NCBI GenBank assembly: GCA_947588605.1
Contig: CANPYK010000001.1
Coordinates: 124,001 to 188,000 of the forward strand
Length of the DNA: 64,000 nt
Origin: an uncultured Oscillospiraceae bacterium
GTDB taxonomy: Bacteria > Bacillota > Clostridia > Oscillospirales > Oscillospiraceae
Direction of reading: 5' to 3'
The notes beneath the pieces are model-generated. The model saw nothing but the letters and a program-made list of their open reading frames with translations, was not told where the DNA came from and ran no database searches. This document shows, piece by piece, positions 50,533 through 59,775 of this stretch. Every line of letters begins with the position of its first letter. Within the stretch, counting starts at the first letter, position 1. Both the position numbers and the translations under genes were made by a program.

Positions 50533-53500
50533 TTAATATTCGTATACTCCCTCGAACACCATCACGGCGTCGCCGGTGAGGGTGACGAACTCGTCGGAGT
50601 AGTTGACGGTGACGTCGCCGCCGGGGAGCTTGACGGTGGTGTCGCGGGCCTTTTTGAGGTCGCCGCGCTCGGTGGCGGCGATGACGGCGGCGCAGGCGGC
50701 GGTGCCGTTGGCCCGTGTCTCGCCCTCGTCCGGGGCGTAGACGCGGATGCGCAGGGTGTCGTCGTTGACCACCTTCACGAACTCCACGAAGGCCCCTTCG
50801 GGGAGCAAGCCGGAGCCGGTGAGGGCGCGGCCCACGCCCACCACGTCCACGTTCCCCAGGTCCTCGGTGAAGACGGTGCAGTGGGGCACGCCGAGGCTGG
50901 AGAGGGTGATGCGGTACTCCACGCCGTCCACGGTGACGGGCTCGTCCACCACCCGGGACTTGCCGATGAGGTTGACCTGCATCCGTCTTGCGTCCAGGAA
51001 GGCCGTGCCCATGTGGACGCTCACGGTGCTGACACGCCCGTTGCGGGTGTAGAGCTGGAGGGAGCGGATGCCGGTGTCCGTCTGGATGGTCATGTGCTCA
51101 CTTCTGACGATGCCCTTGTCGTAGAGGTACTTGCCCACGCAACGGATGGAGTTGGCGGCCATGCGGCCCTCCGTGCCGTCCTGGTTGAAGATGCGCATCT
51201 TGGCGTCCGCGCCGGCGGAGTTCTCAATGAGCACCAGCGCCCCGCCGCCGATGCCGGTGACCCGGTCGCAGAGGGTGACGCTCAAAGACTCCGGGCTCGT
51301 GATGCGCCCGTCGCGGTTATCGAAGAAGATATAGTCGCTGCCGCAGGTGTGCATCTTGGCGAAGCTCACCAGCTCCCGGCTCTTGCGCATGTCGTTGAGG
51401 TCCACAAGCTCGGTGTTTTCGTTGGTGAAGCGGCTCATGAGGGTGTCCGTCACCGCGTCGGCGGTGTCGAGGCTGGTGATGCAGGGGATGCGCAGGCGCA
51501 CCGCACGGGCGTGGAGGTCGATGAAGTCGCCCATGGTGTCGTCATAGAGAGCGCCGGTGTAGACGATGAAGCTGATGGCCCCCTCGTCCATGAGGGAGTA
51601 AGCGTCGTGGACGTGGCGGACCTCCGTGACCTGAAGGCCCAGGCTGCGGATGACTTGGGCGGTGTCCGGAGTGGCGTAAAGCGCCATGTGGAGATCGCTG
51701 ACCTTCTTGGCAAGCTTCACCACGTCGGGCAGGTCGTGGTTCTCGATGGACAGGAGGACGCCGTTTTTCCCCGGCGTGAAGGCGCCGGCCAGGTTGTAGC
51801 CCGCGGCCCGCAGGCCCTTGAAAAGCGCCTCCGTGAACGTCCGGCCGAGGCCGAGGACCTCGCCGGTTGACTTCATCTCCGGGCCCAGCATGGAGTTGGC
51901 GTCGGTGATCTTCTCAAAAGAGAAGACCGGGACCTTCACGGCGTAATAGGGCGGCGTGTCGCAAAGGACCTTCTCGTAGCCCAGGCCCTTCAACGTCGCG
52001 CCCATCATGACGCGGCTGGCCACGTCCACCATGGGGATGCCGGTGACCTTGCTGAGGTACGGCACCGTCCGGCTGGCGCGGGGGTTGACCTCGATGACGT
52101 AGAGCTCCTTTTTGTAGATGAGGTACTGGATGTTGACTAAACCCCGTGTGCCCAGCTCCAGCGCCAGACGGGTGGAGCACTCCACCACGCGGGCCATCAT
52201 CTTGTCCGTCAGGTTGTAGGGGGGATAGACGGCGATGGAGTCGCCGGAGTGGACGCCGGCCCGCTCGATGTGCTCCATGATGCCGGGCATTAAGACGTCC
52301 GTGCCGTCGGAGATGACGTCCACCTCCAGCTCGGTCCCCGGCATATACTTGTCCACCAGGACCGAATTGTCCTCCCGCTCGGTGCTGGCAAAGATGAGGG
52401 CCATGTAGCTGCGCACGTCCTGTTCGTCGTGGGCAATGACCATGTTCTGGCCGCCGATGACGTAGCTCGGCCGCAGGAGCACCGGGTAGCCCAGCGTCTC
52501 GGCGGCGGACAGGGCCTCCTCCAGGGTGTGGGTGCCGAAGCCCCGGGGCCGCTTGATGCCGAGGGACTCCAAAAGCGCGTCGAACCGCTCCCGGTCCTCG
52601 GCTAAGTCGATGCCCTCGGCGCTGGTGCCCAGGATGCGGATGCCGGCCTTGTCCAGATACTCCGTGAGCTTGATGGCCGTCTGGCCGCCGAAGGCCACCA
52701 CCACGCCGATGGGCTTCTCCACCGCGATGACGCCCATGACGTCCTCGGGGGTCAGGGGCTCGAAGTAGAGCCTGTCGGCGGTGTCGTAGTCGGTGGAGAC
52801 GGTCTCCGGGTTATTGTTGATGATCACCACGTCGTAGCCCAGCTTCTTGAGGGTCACGGCGCAGTGGACGGAGCTGTAGTCGAACTCGATGCCCTGCCCG
52901 ATGCGGATGGGGCCGGAGCCGATGACGATGACGCTCATGCGCCGGCGCGGCATGGGCCGGGAGTCGCACTTGTCGTTGTAGGCGGAGTAGTAGTAGGGCG
53001 TCTCGGCCTCGAACTCGGCGGCGCAGGTGTCCACCATCTTGTAGACGGGGTCTATATGCGGGATCTCCTTCTGGCCGGAGATGGCCCGGAGGGCCGCGTC
53101 GGTGTAGCCCAGGCGCTTGCCCTTTAAATATGTCTCGCCGTCGATGCCGTTTTTGGCGATGTCATTTTCGAAGTTGACGAGATTTTGGAGCTTGTGGAGG
53201 AACCAGCGGTCGATCATGGTGACCTCGTGGATGTGCTCCACGCTGACGCCGGCCTTCAGCGCCTCAAAGACGGTGAAGATCCGAAGGTCGTCCATAGCCG
53301 CCAGCCTCTCCTCCAGGGACTTTTTGGGGTCGGGGGCGCGGTTTAAGGTGGACTGGCCGATCTCGGCGCCCCGGACGGCCTTCATAAGGGCCGCCTCGAA
53401 ATTGGGGGCGATGGACATGACCTCGCCGGTGGCCTTCATTTGGGTGCCCAGACGCCTCTGCGCGCCGTGGAACTTGTCGAAGGGCCACTTGGGGAACTTC

Positions 53501-54564
53501 ACAACGCAGTAGTCCACCGTGGGCTCGAAGCAGGCGTAGGTCTTGCCGGTGATGTCGTTGCGGATCTCGTCCAGGGTGTACCCCAGCGCGATCTTCACCG
53601 CCACCTTGGCGATGGGGTAGCCCGTGGCCTTGCTGGCGAGGGCCGAGGAGCGGGACACACGGGGGTTGACCTCGATGACCGCGTACTCGAAGGAATCCGG
53701 GTTCAGGGCGAATTGGCAGTTGCACCCGCCCTCGATGCCAAGCTCGGTGATGATGTCCAGCGCGGCGGAGCGGAGCATCTGATACTCCTTGTCCATGAGC
53801 GTCAGGGCGGGCGCCACCACGATGGAGTCGCCGGTGTGGATGCCCACGGGGTCAAAGTTCTCCATGGAGCAGACGGTGATGACGTTGCCCGCGCCGTCCC
53901 GGATGACCTCGAACTCGATCTCCTTCCAGCCGAAGATGTATTTCTCGATGAGGACCTGATGAATGGGGGAGGTCTCCAGCCCCACGAAGGCGACCTTTCG
54001 AAGCTCGTCGGCGCTGTACGCCACGCCGCCGCCTCCGCCGCCCAGGGTGAAGGCCGGCCGGACGATGACGGGGTAGCCAATGCGGTCGGCGATGGCTACG
54101 CACGTCTCCACGTCGTTGGCGATGTCCGAGGGGATACAGGGCTGACCGATCTTCTCCATCGTCTCCTTGAAGAGCTCCCGGTCCTCGGCCTTGTCGATGG
54201 CCTCGGCATTGGTGCCGATGAGGCGCACGCCGTGCTTCTGCAAAAAGCCCTCGTGCGTCAGCTGCATGGCGATGGTGAGGCCCGTCTGGCCGCCAAGACC
54301 GGCGAGCAGGCAGTCGGGCTTCTCCTTCAAAATGATGCGCTTGACGGTGTCGGCGTTCAAAGGCTCCAGGTAGACGCTGTCGGCCATGTCCCCGTCGGTC
54401 ATGACGGTGGCGGGGTTGGAGTTGACGAGAATGGACTTGACGCCCTCCTGCTTCAAAATGCGGCAGGCCTGGGTGCCGGCGTAATCGAACTCGGCGGCCT
54501 GGCCGATGACGATGGGGCCGGAGCCGATGACCATGACCTTCTTGATGGTTTTATCTAAAGGCAT
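50533..54564 (-). CDS. carB: Carbamoyl-phosphate synthase large subunit fused to a DapF-like domain lacking both catalytic cysteines
   Basis: 1343 aa. Residues 1-~1060 are complete CarB: two ATP-grasp halves (VMVIGSGPIVIGQAAEFDYAG and VIVIGSGPIRIGQGIEFDYSS), GGGGGG loop, oligomerisation region and the MGS-type allosteric domain ending PCITSLDTADAVTD. It makes carbamoyl phosphate from bicarbonate, ATP and ammonia from CarA. Residues ~1066-1343 (~278 aa, full DapF size) are diaminopimelate-epimerase-like: FAKMHTCGSDYIFFDNRDG, MRIFNQDGTEGRMAANS, ETRANGTAACAAVIAA, LPGGDVTVNYSD. The two catalytic Cys of DapF are A1136 (MCGNG becomes MAANS) and N1286 (ACGTG becomes ANGTA). No stop or start separates the parts. 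The ATG overlaps the carA stop (TAATG). Confidence 0.93.
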   Translation of the reverse strand: MPLDKTIKKVMVIGSGPIVIGQAAEFDYAGTQACRILKQEGVKSILVNSNPATVMTDGDMADSVYLEPLNADTVKRIILKEKPDCLLAGLGGQTGLTIAMQLTHEGFLQKHGVRLIGTNAEAIDKAEDRELFKETMEKIGQPCIPSDIANDVETCVAIADRIGYPVIVRPAFTLGGGGGGVAYSADELRKVAFVGLETSPIHQVLIEKYIFGWKEIEFEVIRDGAGNVITVCSMENFDPVGIHTGDSIVVAPALTLMDKEYQMLRSAALDIITELGIEGGCNCQFALNPDSFEYAVIEVNPRVSRSSALASKATGYPIAKVAVKIALGYTLDEIRNDITGKTYACFEPTVDYCVVKFPKWPFDKFHGAQRRLGTQMKATGEVMSIAPNFEAALMKAVRGAEIGQSTLNRAPDPKKSLEERLAAMDDLRIFTVFEALKAGVSVEHIHEVTMIDRWFLHKLQNLVNFENDIAKNGIDGETYLKGKRLGYTDAALRAISGQKEIPHIDPVYKMVDTCAAEFEAETPYYYSAYNDKCDSRPMPRRRMSVIVIGSGPIRIGQGIEFDYSSVHCAVTLKKLGYDVVIINNNPETVSTDYDTADRLYFEPLTPEDVMGVIAVEKPIGVVVAFGGQTAIKLTEYLDKAGIRILGTSAEGIDLAEDRERFDALLESLGIKRPRGFGTHTLEEALSAAETLGYPVLLRPSYVIGGQNMVIAHDEQDVRSYMALIFASTEREDNSVLVDKYMPGTELEVDVISDGTDVLMPGIMEHIERAGVHSGDSIAVYPPYNLTDKMMARVVECSTRLALELGTRGLVNIQYLIYKKELYVIEVNPRASRTVPYLSKVTGIPMVDVASRVMMGATLKGLGYEKVLCDTPPYYAVKVPVFSFEKITDANSMLGPEMKSTGEVLGLGRTFTEALFKGLRAAGYNLAGAFTPGKNGVLLSIENHDLPDVVKLAKKVSDLHMALYATPDTAQVIRSLGLQVTEVRHVHDAYSLMDEGAISFIVYTGALYDDTMGDFIDLHARAVRLRIPCITSLDTADAVTDTLMSRFTNENTELVDLNDMRKSRELVSFAKMHTCGSDYIFFDNRDGRITSPESLSVTLCDRVTGIGGGALVLIENSAGADAKMRIFNQDGTEGRMAANSIRCVGKYLYDKGIVRSEHMTIQTDTGIRSLQLYTRNGRVSTVSVHMGTAFLDARRMQVNLIGKSRVVDEPVTVDGVEYRITLSSLGVPHCTVFTEDLGNVDVVGVGRALTGSGLLPEGAFVEFVKVVNDDTLRIRVYAPDEGETRANGTAACAAVIAATERGDLKKARDTTVKLPGGDVTVNYSDEFVTLTGDAVMVFEGVYEY

Positions 54565-55631
54565 TACCGCACCTCCATCATGTCCATGAATCTGTCGAAC
54601 GCCCATTCCGTGTCCCGGGGCCCGCCGTGGGCCTCCGGGTGGAACTGCATGGAGAAGGCCCGCTTTCCGGGGTAGTCCAGCCCCTCGCAGGTGCCGTCGT
54701 TGACGTTTATAAACCGCGCCTTTGCGCCGATAGCGTCGAGACACCCCATGTCCACCGCGTACCCGTGGTTCTGGCAGGTGATGTACACCCGCCCTGTCTC
54801 CAGGTCCTTCACCGGCTGGTTGGCGCCCCGGTGGCCGAACTTGAGCTTTACCGTCTTGCCCCCCTGGGAGAGGGCCATCATCTGGTGCCCCAGGCAGATG
54901 CCGAAGAGCGGGACGCGGCCCATGAGATTCCCGATCTCGCGGACGCACTCCACATTGTCCGCGGGGTCGCCGGGGCCGTTGGAGAGCATCACGCCGTCCA
55001 CCCGGAGCTTCAAAACGTCCTCGGCCTTCGTATCGTGGGGCAGGACCAGCACCCGGCAGCCGCGCTTTAGAAGGTTCTCCGGGATGCTCCCCTTGGCGCC
55101 GTAGTCCATGAGCGCCACGGTGCGCCGGACCTCGCCCTTGGGCAGCAGCTCCTCCATGACCTTCGTGGACGTGGCGGGGACGGACCCCTCCACCCGGTAG
55201 CTTTTGAGGCTGTGCCAGTCGTAGTCCGCGTCGTCGGTGATGACGGCGTTCATGACGCCCCCGTCCCGGATAAGCTGGGTGAGCTCCCGGGTGTCCACGC
55301 CGGAGATGCCCACGATGCCCATGCGCTCCATGAAGGACTGGATGTTCTCCTGGCACCGGAAGTTGGAGGGCTCGTCGCAAACCTCCCTGACAACAGCTCC
55401 GCGGACATGGATAGACGAGCTTTCCATGTCCGCGTCGGTCACGCCGTAATTACAAAACATCGGGAACGTGAAGATCACCAGCTGCCCGAAGTAGCTGGGG
55501 TCGGTGAGACTTTCCACGCACCCGGTCATTCCCGTGGTGAACACCAGCTCTCCCACGCTGGTCCCGGTCTTGCCAAAGGCTTGTCCCTCATATTTTTTGC
55601 CGTTTTCCAAAATCAAGTAAGCTTTTCCCAT
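54564..55631 (-). CDS. carA: Carbamoyl-phosphate synthase small subunit
   Basis: 355 aa. Class I glutamine amidotransferase that supplies ammonia to CarB. YLILENGKKYEGQAFGKTG start, TGMTGCVESLTDPSYFGQL, SGVDTRELTQLIRD, LSNGPGDPADN, the nucleophile in FGICLGHQMMALS, and the HPEAHGGP catalytic His/Glu. ATG at 55631 follows GGAGGG; longer in-frame starts upstream lie in the end of dapL. No arg or pyr genes are adjacent. Confidence 0.96.
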   Translation of the reverse strand: MGKAYLILENGKKYEGQAFGKTGTSVGELVFTTGMTGCVESLTDPSYFGQLVIFTFPMFCNYGVTDADMESSSIHVRGAVVREVCDEPSNFRCQENIQSFMERMGIVGISGVDTRELTQLIRDGGVMNAVITDDADYDWHSLKSYRVEGSVPATSTKVMEELLPKGEVRRTVALMDYGAKGSIPENLLKRGCRVLVLPHDTKAEDVLKLRVDGVMLSNGPGDPADNVECVREIGNLMGRVPLFGICLGHQMMALSQGGKTVKLKFGHRGANQPVKDLETGRVYITCQNHGYAVDMGCLDAIGAKARFINVNDGTCEGLDYPGKRAFSMQFHPEAHGGPRDTEWAFDRFMDMMEVR

Positions 55632-55665
55632 ATTCCCTCCATATTCATATGCGTCTGACGGACCG

Positions 55666-56883
55666 TCAGGCCAACAGCTTCCGGATGCGCTCCATGGCCT
55701 CGCAGGTGTTCTCGTATGTCCCGAAGGCCGTGAGGCGGACATACCCCTCGCCGGAGGGGCCGAAGCCCGCGCCGGGGGTGGTGACGACGCACGCCTCCTT
55801 TAAAAGTCTGTCGAAGAATTCCCAGGACCCCATCCCCTCCGGCGTGCCGCACCAGATGTAGGGCGCGTTCACGCCGCCGTAGACCGTGAGTCCCGCGCCG
55901 GACAGGGCCTTCCGGATGACTTCGGCGTTGTGGAGGTAGTAGCGCACGTTCTCCATGGACTGCTCCCAACCCTCGTCGGAAAGCGCCGCCTCGGCGGCCC
56001 GCTGGATGACGTAGGGCACGCCGTTGAACTTCGTCCCCATGCGCCGGTTCCACATGTCCCGCAGGGAGGCCCCGCCGCGCGTGAGCGCCTTGGGCACCAC
56101 CGTGTAGGCGCACCGGTTGCCGGTGAAGCCGGAGGACTTGGAGAAGGACCTAAACTCAATGGCGCAGGTTTTGGCCCCCTCTACCTCATAAATGCTGTGG
56201 GGGATGCCGGGCTCCGTGATGAACGCCTCGTAAGCGGAATCGAACAGGATCACGCTGCCGTGCTCGTTTGCGTAGTCCACCCAGACCTTCAGCTGGCCGT
56301 AATTGGCCGCCGTGCCGGTGGGGTTATTGGGGGAGCAGATGTAGATGATGTCCGGCACCCGCTCGGGAAGCGCCGGGAAAAAGCCGTTTTCCGCCGTGCA
56401 GGGGAGGTAGACGAGGTTCGTCCACTTCTCCCCGTCAAAATCTCCGGCCCTGCCGGCCATGGCGTTGGTGTCTACATAGACGGGGTACACCGGGTCGCAG
56501 ACGGCCACCACGTTATCCACGGCGAAAATATCCCCGATGTTGCCGCAGTCGGACTTGGCCCCATCGGAGACGAAGATCTCGTCGTCGGCCACGTCCACGC
56601 CCCGCTTTTTGTAGGCCCGCTGAATGGCGAACCTGAGGAAGTCGTAGGCCCCGCAGGTCTCCTCGCAGTAGCCCCGGAACGTCTCCTGCCGGCCCATCTC
56701 GCGGCTTGCCTTCTCCATGGCCTCCACCACCGCCGGCGCCAGGGGGCGCGTCACGTCGCCGATGCCCATGCGGATGATGGGCAGGGGGGGATTTTCGGCC
56801 TGAAAGGCGCGGGTGCGCCGTCCGATCTCCGGGAAGAGATACCCGCCGGGGAGCTTTTGGAAATTCGCGTTGACCTTGACCAT
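55666..56883 (-). CDS. dapL: LL-diaminopimelate aminotransferase
   Basis: 405 aa. PLP enzyme converting tetrahydrodipicolinate directly to LL-diaminopimelate, bypassing the succinyl/acetyl routes. Signatures: [64 protein letters not shown] and the PLP lysine in [16 protein letters not shown]. Its product is the normal DapF substrate, which makes the DapF-like tail of CarB two genes downstream notable. 34 bases before carA; own promoter. Confidence 0.97.
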   Translation of the reverse strand: MVKVNANFQKLPGGYLFPEIGRRTRAFQAENPPLPIIRMGIGDVTRPLAPAVVEAMEKASREMGRQETFRGYCEETCGAYDFLRFAIQRAYKKRGVDVADDEIFVSDGAKSDCGNIGDIFAVDNVVAVCDPVYPVYVDTNAMAGRAGDFDGEKWTNLVYLPCTAENGFFPALPERVPDIIYICSPNNPTGTAANYGQLKVWVDYANEHGSVILFDSAYEAFITEPGIPHSIYEVEGAKTCAIEFRSFSKSSGFTGNRCAYTVVPKALTRGGASLRDMWNRRMGTKFNGVPYVIQRAAEAALSDEGWEQSMENVRYYLHNAEVIRKALSGAGLTVYGGVNAPYIWCGTPEGMGSWEFFDRLLKEACVVTTPGAGFGPSGEGYVRLTAFGTYENTCEAMERIRKLLA

Positions 56884-56915
56884 GCTGACAGCCCCTTTTT
56901 GTCCATTTTAATAAA

Positions 56916-56944
56916 ATTATAGGACGAAAAGGCTTTGTTGTCAA
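56916..56944 (-). promoter_or_regulatory. Promoter of dapL-carA-carB
   Basis: Minus strand TTGACA (56939-56944), 17-base spacer, TATAAT (56916-56921): full consensus, 33 bases before dapL. Confidence 0.92.
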
Positions 56945-57013
56945 CGCTGTGTTAAGCCCAAAAACCCGCCAAATTCCCCACCCCTTTTGGGCATAGCTCC
57001 AAAACAAAAGCTC

Positions 57014-57042
57014 TTGACAAAAAAGGCCCCATACGCTAGAAT
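57014..57042 (+). promoter_or_regulatory. Promoter of asnB
   Basis: TTGACA (57014-57019), 17-base spacer, TAGAAT (57037-57042). Confidence 0.87.
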
Positions 57043-57070
57043 GTAGTGCGTTAATGAATAAAACATCCAC

Positions 57071-57121
57071 AACGGTGCGGATCGTCCCGAAAGGGGACCT
57101 CCGCGCCGTTTTTGATTTTTT
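57071..57121 (+). terminator. Terminator/attenuator in the asnB leader
   Basis: AACGGTGCGGA (57071-57081) pairs with TCCGCGCCGTT (57100-57110), with an inner GTCCC-GAAA-GGGAC-type hairpin, followed by TTTGATTTTTT. It lies between promoter and start codon, ending ~12 bases before the asnB ATG, so expression must depend on readthrough or antitermination. Confidence 0.75.
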
Positions 57122-57133
57122 GGAGGGATCGCC

Positions 57134-58714
57134 ATGTGTTCCATCATCGGCTTTGAAAAGCGCTCCGTGCCTTTGGAGCTGGCCATGGAGGGCTTCAACG
57201 AGACGGTCAGCCGCGGGCCGGACATGTCCCGGTTCGTGGAGGCCGGGGAGGGGTGGCTGGGCTTCCACCGCCTTGCCATCATGGGCCTGACGCCCGCGGG
57301 GATGCAGCCCTTCGAGCTGGAGGGCAATCTGGTGGTCTGCAACGGCGAGCTCTACGGCTTCCGCTCCGTCCGGCGGCGGATGGGGAAGAAGTACGCCTTC
57401 CGGTCCGACTCCGACTGCGAGATCATCCTCCCCCTCTATAAGGAGCTGGGCCTCTCCCTCTTCGAGCGGCTGGACGCGGAGTTTGCCATGGTCATCTACG
57501 ATCAAAAGCTGGGCCTTGTGGCCGCTCGGGACCCCATCGGCATCCGGCCCCTCTACTACGGGTATCTCACGGACGGCTCCATCGTCTTTGCCAGCGAGCC
57601 CAAGAACCTCGTAAAGCTGGTGAAAAAGATTTTCCCCTTCCCGCCCGGTCACTACTGGGTGGGCGGCAAATTCGTGCGCTACAGCGACCCGGCCCGGGTG
57701 GAGGGGGAGTACATCCGCGCCTCGACCTATCAGGTCTGCGCCGGCATCCGGGAGCGGCTCATCGCCGCCGTGGAAAAGCGCCTGGACTCCGACGCGCCGG
57801 TGGGCTTCCTCCTCTCCGGGGGGCTGGACTCCAGCCTCGTGTGCGCCATCGCCGCGAAGATCCTGGGCCGGCGCATCCGCACCTTCGCCATCGGCATGGA
57901 CAAGGACGCCATCGACCTCAAATACGCCCGCATGGTGGCCGACTACATCGGCGCCGACCACACGGAGGTCTTCATGACCCGCAACGAGGTCATCGAGAAT
58001 CTGGAGACGGTGATCCGCGCCCTGGGCACCTGGGACATCACCACCGTCCGCGCCAGCATGGGCATGTACCTCGTCTGCAAGGCCATCCACGAGACGACGG
58101 ACATCCGCGTCCTCCTCACCGGCGAGATCAGCGACGAGCTCTTCGGCTACAAGTACACGGACTTCGCCCCCTCGGCGGAGGAATTCCAGAGGGAGAGCCA
58201 GAAGCGCGTGCGGGAGCTCCACGCCTACGACGTCCTCCGCGCCGACCGGTGCATCTCCGTCAACTCCCTGGAGGCCCGGGTGCCCTTCGGGGACCTTGCC
58301 TTCGTGAAATACGTCATGGCCGTGGACCCGGAGATGAAGCTGAACACCTACGGCATGGGCAAGTACCTCCTGCGCCACGCCTTCGAGGCCGACGACATCC
58401 TCCCCGGCCCCATCCTCTGGCGGCAGAAGGCCGCCTTCTCCGACGCGGTGGGCCACTCCATGGTGGACGACCTGAAGGCCTACGCCGAGACGGTCTACAC
58501 CGACGAGGCGTTCGAGGAAAAACGCCAAAAGTACGCTTACCGCCCGCCCTTCACCAAGGAGAGCCTCCTCTATCGCGAGATCTTCGAGAAATACTACCCC
58601 GCCCAGGCCGACATGATTCCCGACTACTGGATGCCCAACCCCTCCTGGCCCCACTGCGCCGTCTCCGACCCCAGCGCCCGCGTGCTGGAAAACTACGGGG
58701 CAAGCGGAATATAA
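57134..58714 (+). CDS. asnB: Asparagine synthetase B (glutamine-hydrolysing)
   Basis: 526 aa. N-terminal Ntn glutaminase domain with nucleophile C2 (MCSIIGFE), SRGPDMS, FHRLAIMGLTPAGMQPF and NGELYGFRSVR. C-terminal ATP-pyrophosphatase domain with SGGLDSSLVCAIAA, ITTVRASMGMYLV, TGEISDELFGYKYT and SLEARVPF. Converts aspartate to asparagine using glutamine amide and ATP. GGAGGG precedes the ATG. Slightly shorter than E. coli AsnB (554 aa). Transcript passes a leader terminator. Confidence 0.95.
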   Translation: MCSIIGFEKRSVPLELAMEGFNETVSRGPDMSRFVEAGEGWLGFHRLAIMGLTPAGMQPFELEGNLVVCNGELYGFRSVRRRMGKKYAFRSDSDCEIILPLYKELGLSLFERLDAEFAMVIYDQKLGLVAARDPIGIRPLYYGYLTDGSIVFASEPKNLVKLVKKIFPFPPGHYWVGGKFVRYSDPARVEGEYIRASTYQVCAGIRERLIAAVEKRLDSDAPVGFLLSGGLDSSLVCAIAAKILGRRIRTFAIGMDKDAIDLKYARMVADYIGADHTEVFMTRNEVIENLETVIRALGTWDITTVRASMGMYLVCKAIHETTDIRVLLTGEISDELFGYKYTDFAPSAEEFQRESQKRVRELHAYDVLRADRCISVNSLEARVPFGDLAFVKYVMAVDPEMKLNTYGMGKYLLRHAFEADDILPGPILWRQKAAFSDAVGHSMVDDLKAYAETVYTDEAFEEKRQKYAYRPPFTKESLLYREIFEKYYPAQADMIPDYWMPNPSWPHCAVSDPSARVLENYGASGI

Positions 58715-58720
58715 CTGGCT

Positions 58721-58807
58721 TTGAAGGCCGCGTTGCGGCCTTCAAATGCCAAAGGGGAACGTGCGAAACCCCCGGCGTGAATTCCGCGGAATTCACGCCG
58801 GGGGTTT
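58721..58807 (+). terminator. R2 double-hairpin repeat after asnB
   Basis: Six bases after the stop: 11-bp hairpin TTGAAGGCCGC / GCGGCCTTCAA (58721-58745), a CCAAAGGGGAA box, then a perfect 42-base palindrome with no spacer (58766-58807, centre AATTCCGCGGAATT) ending in GGGGGTTTCTG. Confidence 0.88.
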
Positions 58808-58977
58808 CTGCTGTCGCCCTGCGCGCACTCGCTTCGCTCGCACACTTGGGCGACAAAAGGTATTTTTTCCGACGTACATGCCGCCGGAAAAAATAGCTCG
58901 ATGGGGGGATTGGGAATTTTGAATTGACGTATCTCTTTTACATTCCATTGGCGCGGACTTCGGTTCTCGCTGAGGAT

Positions 58978-59117
58978 CATAAAAGACAAGACCGCCACTG
59001 AGTCAGAGTGACGGTCAATGTCTTCGCTATGATATAAAAGTCGTAGCCTAAGATGTTTCCCAGCACTTAGGACCAGGCCGCTCGTCGAAGGCCAACGCCC
59101 GCGGCGACCCTTTTCTA
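58978..59117 (-). ncRNA. Putative ~140-nt small RNA
   Basis: A consensus promoter (59123-59151) is followed on the minus strand, without a convincing gene, by an intrinsic terminator: GACCGTCACT / AGTGGCGGTC stem (58990-59016) then TTGTCTTTTA. Internal pairing includes CCTAAG...CTTAGG. A short frame runs through it but has no ribosome-binding site. Role unknown. Confidence 0.55.
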
Positions 59118-59122
59118 TGGTC

Positions 59123-59151
59123 ATTATACCCCTCCGCCGCTTGTCTGTCAA
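59123..59151 (-). promoter_or_regulatory. Consensus promoter of the putative small RNA
   Basis: Minus strand TTGACA (59146-59151), 17-base spacer, TATAAT (59123-59128). The -35 lies in a CCGCTTG/CAAGCGG hairpin just after the ABC permease stop. Confidence 0.88.
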
Positions 59152-59157
59152 GCGGTT

Positions 59158-59775
59158 TTATTTTTTGAGCCGCCGCGTGTAGCCGGCGACGGAGAGGGGG
59201 ATGGAGGCGAGGGAGAGGGCGGCGCCGGCCAGGAGGAGGTGCCAGGGGCGGAGCCTCGTGAGCACGCCCAAAAGGCCCGTCAGGACCGTGCCGGTCATGA
59301 GGCTTACCGACAGGAAGGTCACGGCGCCGATGGCTACCATCAGGATGAGCCGCCCCTTTGTGGTGCCATAGCGGAACAGGACAGGAAGGACCAGCCCCTG
59401 CATCGTCAGGGACAAGCACACATCGAAGCACAAAAGCATGAGATACTCCCGGTCCACCGCCATGCGGCCCATGCGGGACCACAAAAGCGCCTGCCCCGAG
59501 ACGGCCAGGGCGGACAGGAGGGCGATATAGCCCCAGCCGATGATATACGTCTCCAGCACCACCTGCCTGCGGGATACCGGCAGCATGGGCAGGAGGGTAT
59601 CAAATTTGCTCTGCTCATCAGCCTGCATGAGGATCAGGGTCAGCAGAACCGTGTAGAAGGCGGCGAAGGCGAAAAACCGAAGGTCCGGGATGAGGGAAAA
59701 CACCAGATCCATCAGGATGAAGATACACCCGATGCCGCGCAGTACGTAGAGATCCTTTCGAAAAAGCGCCTTCAT
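59158..59775 (-). CDS. ABC-2 type transporter permease
   Basis: 205 aa, six hydrophobic segments, an N-terminal MKALFRKDLYVLRG start and a LPVSRRQVVLETYIIGW loop typical of ABC-2 permeases of YtrB/BcrA-type exporters. Pairs with the ATPase upstream, which overlaps it by 4 bases. Substrate unknown; such GntR-ABC operons often answer cell-wall-acting antibiotics. Confidence 0.85.
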   Translation of the reverse strand: MKALFRKDLYVLRGIGCIFILMDLVFSLIPDLRFFAFAAFYTVLLTLILMQADEQSKFDTLLPMLPVSRRQVVLETYIIGWGYIALLSALAVSGQALLWSRMGRMAVDREYLMLLCFDVCLSLTMQGLVLPVLFRYGTTKGRLILMVAIGAVTFLSVSLMTGTVLTGLLGVLTRLRPWHLLLAGAALSLASIPLSVAGYTRRLKK

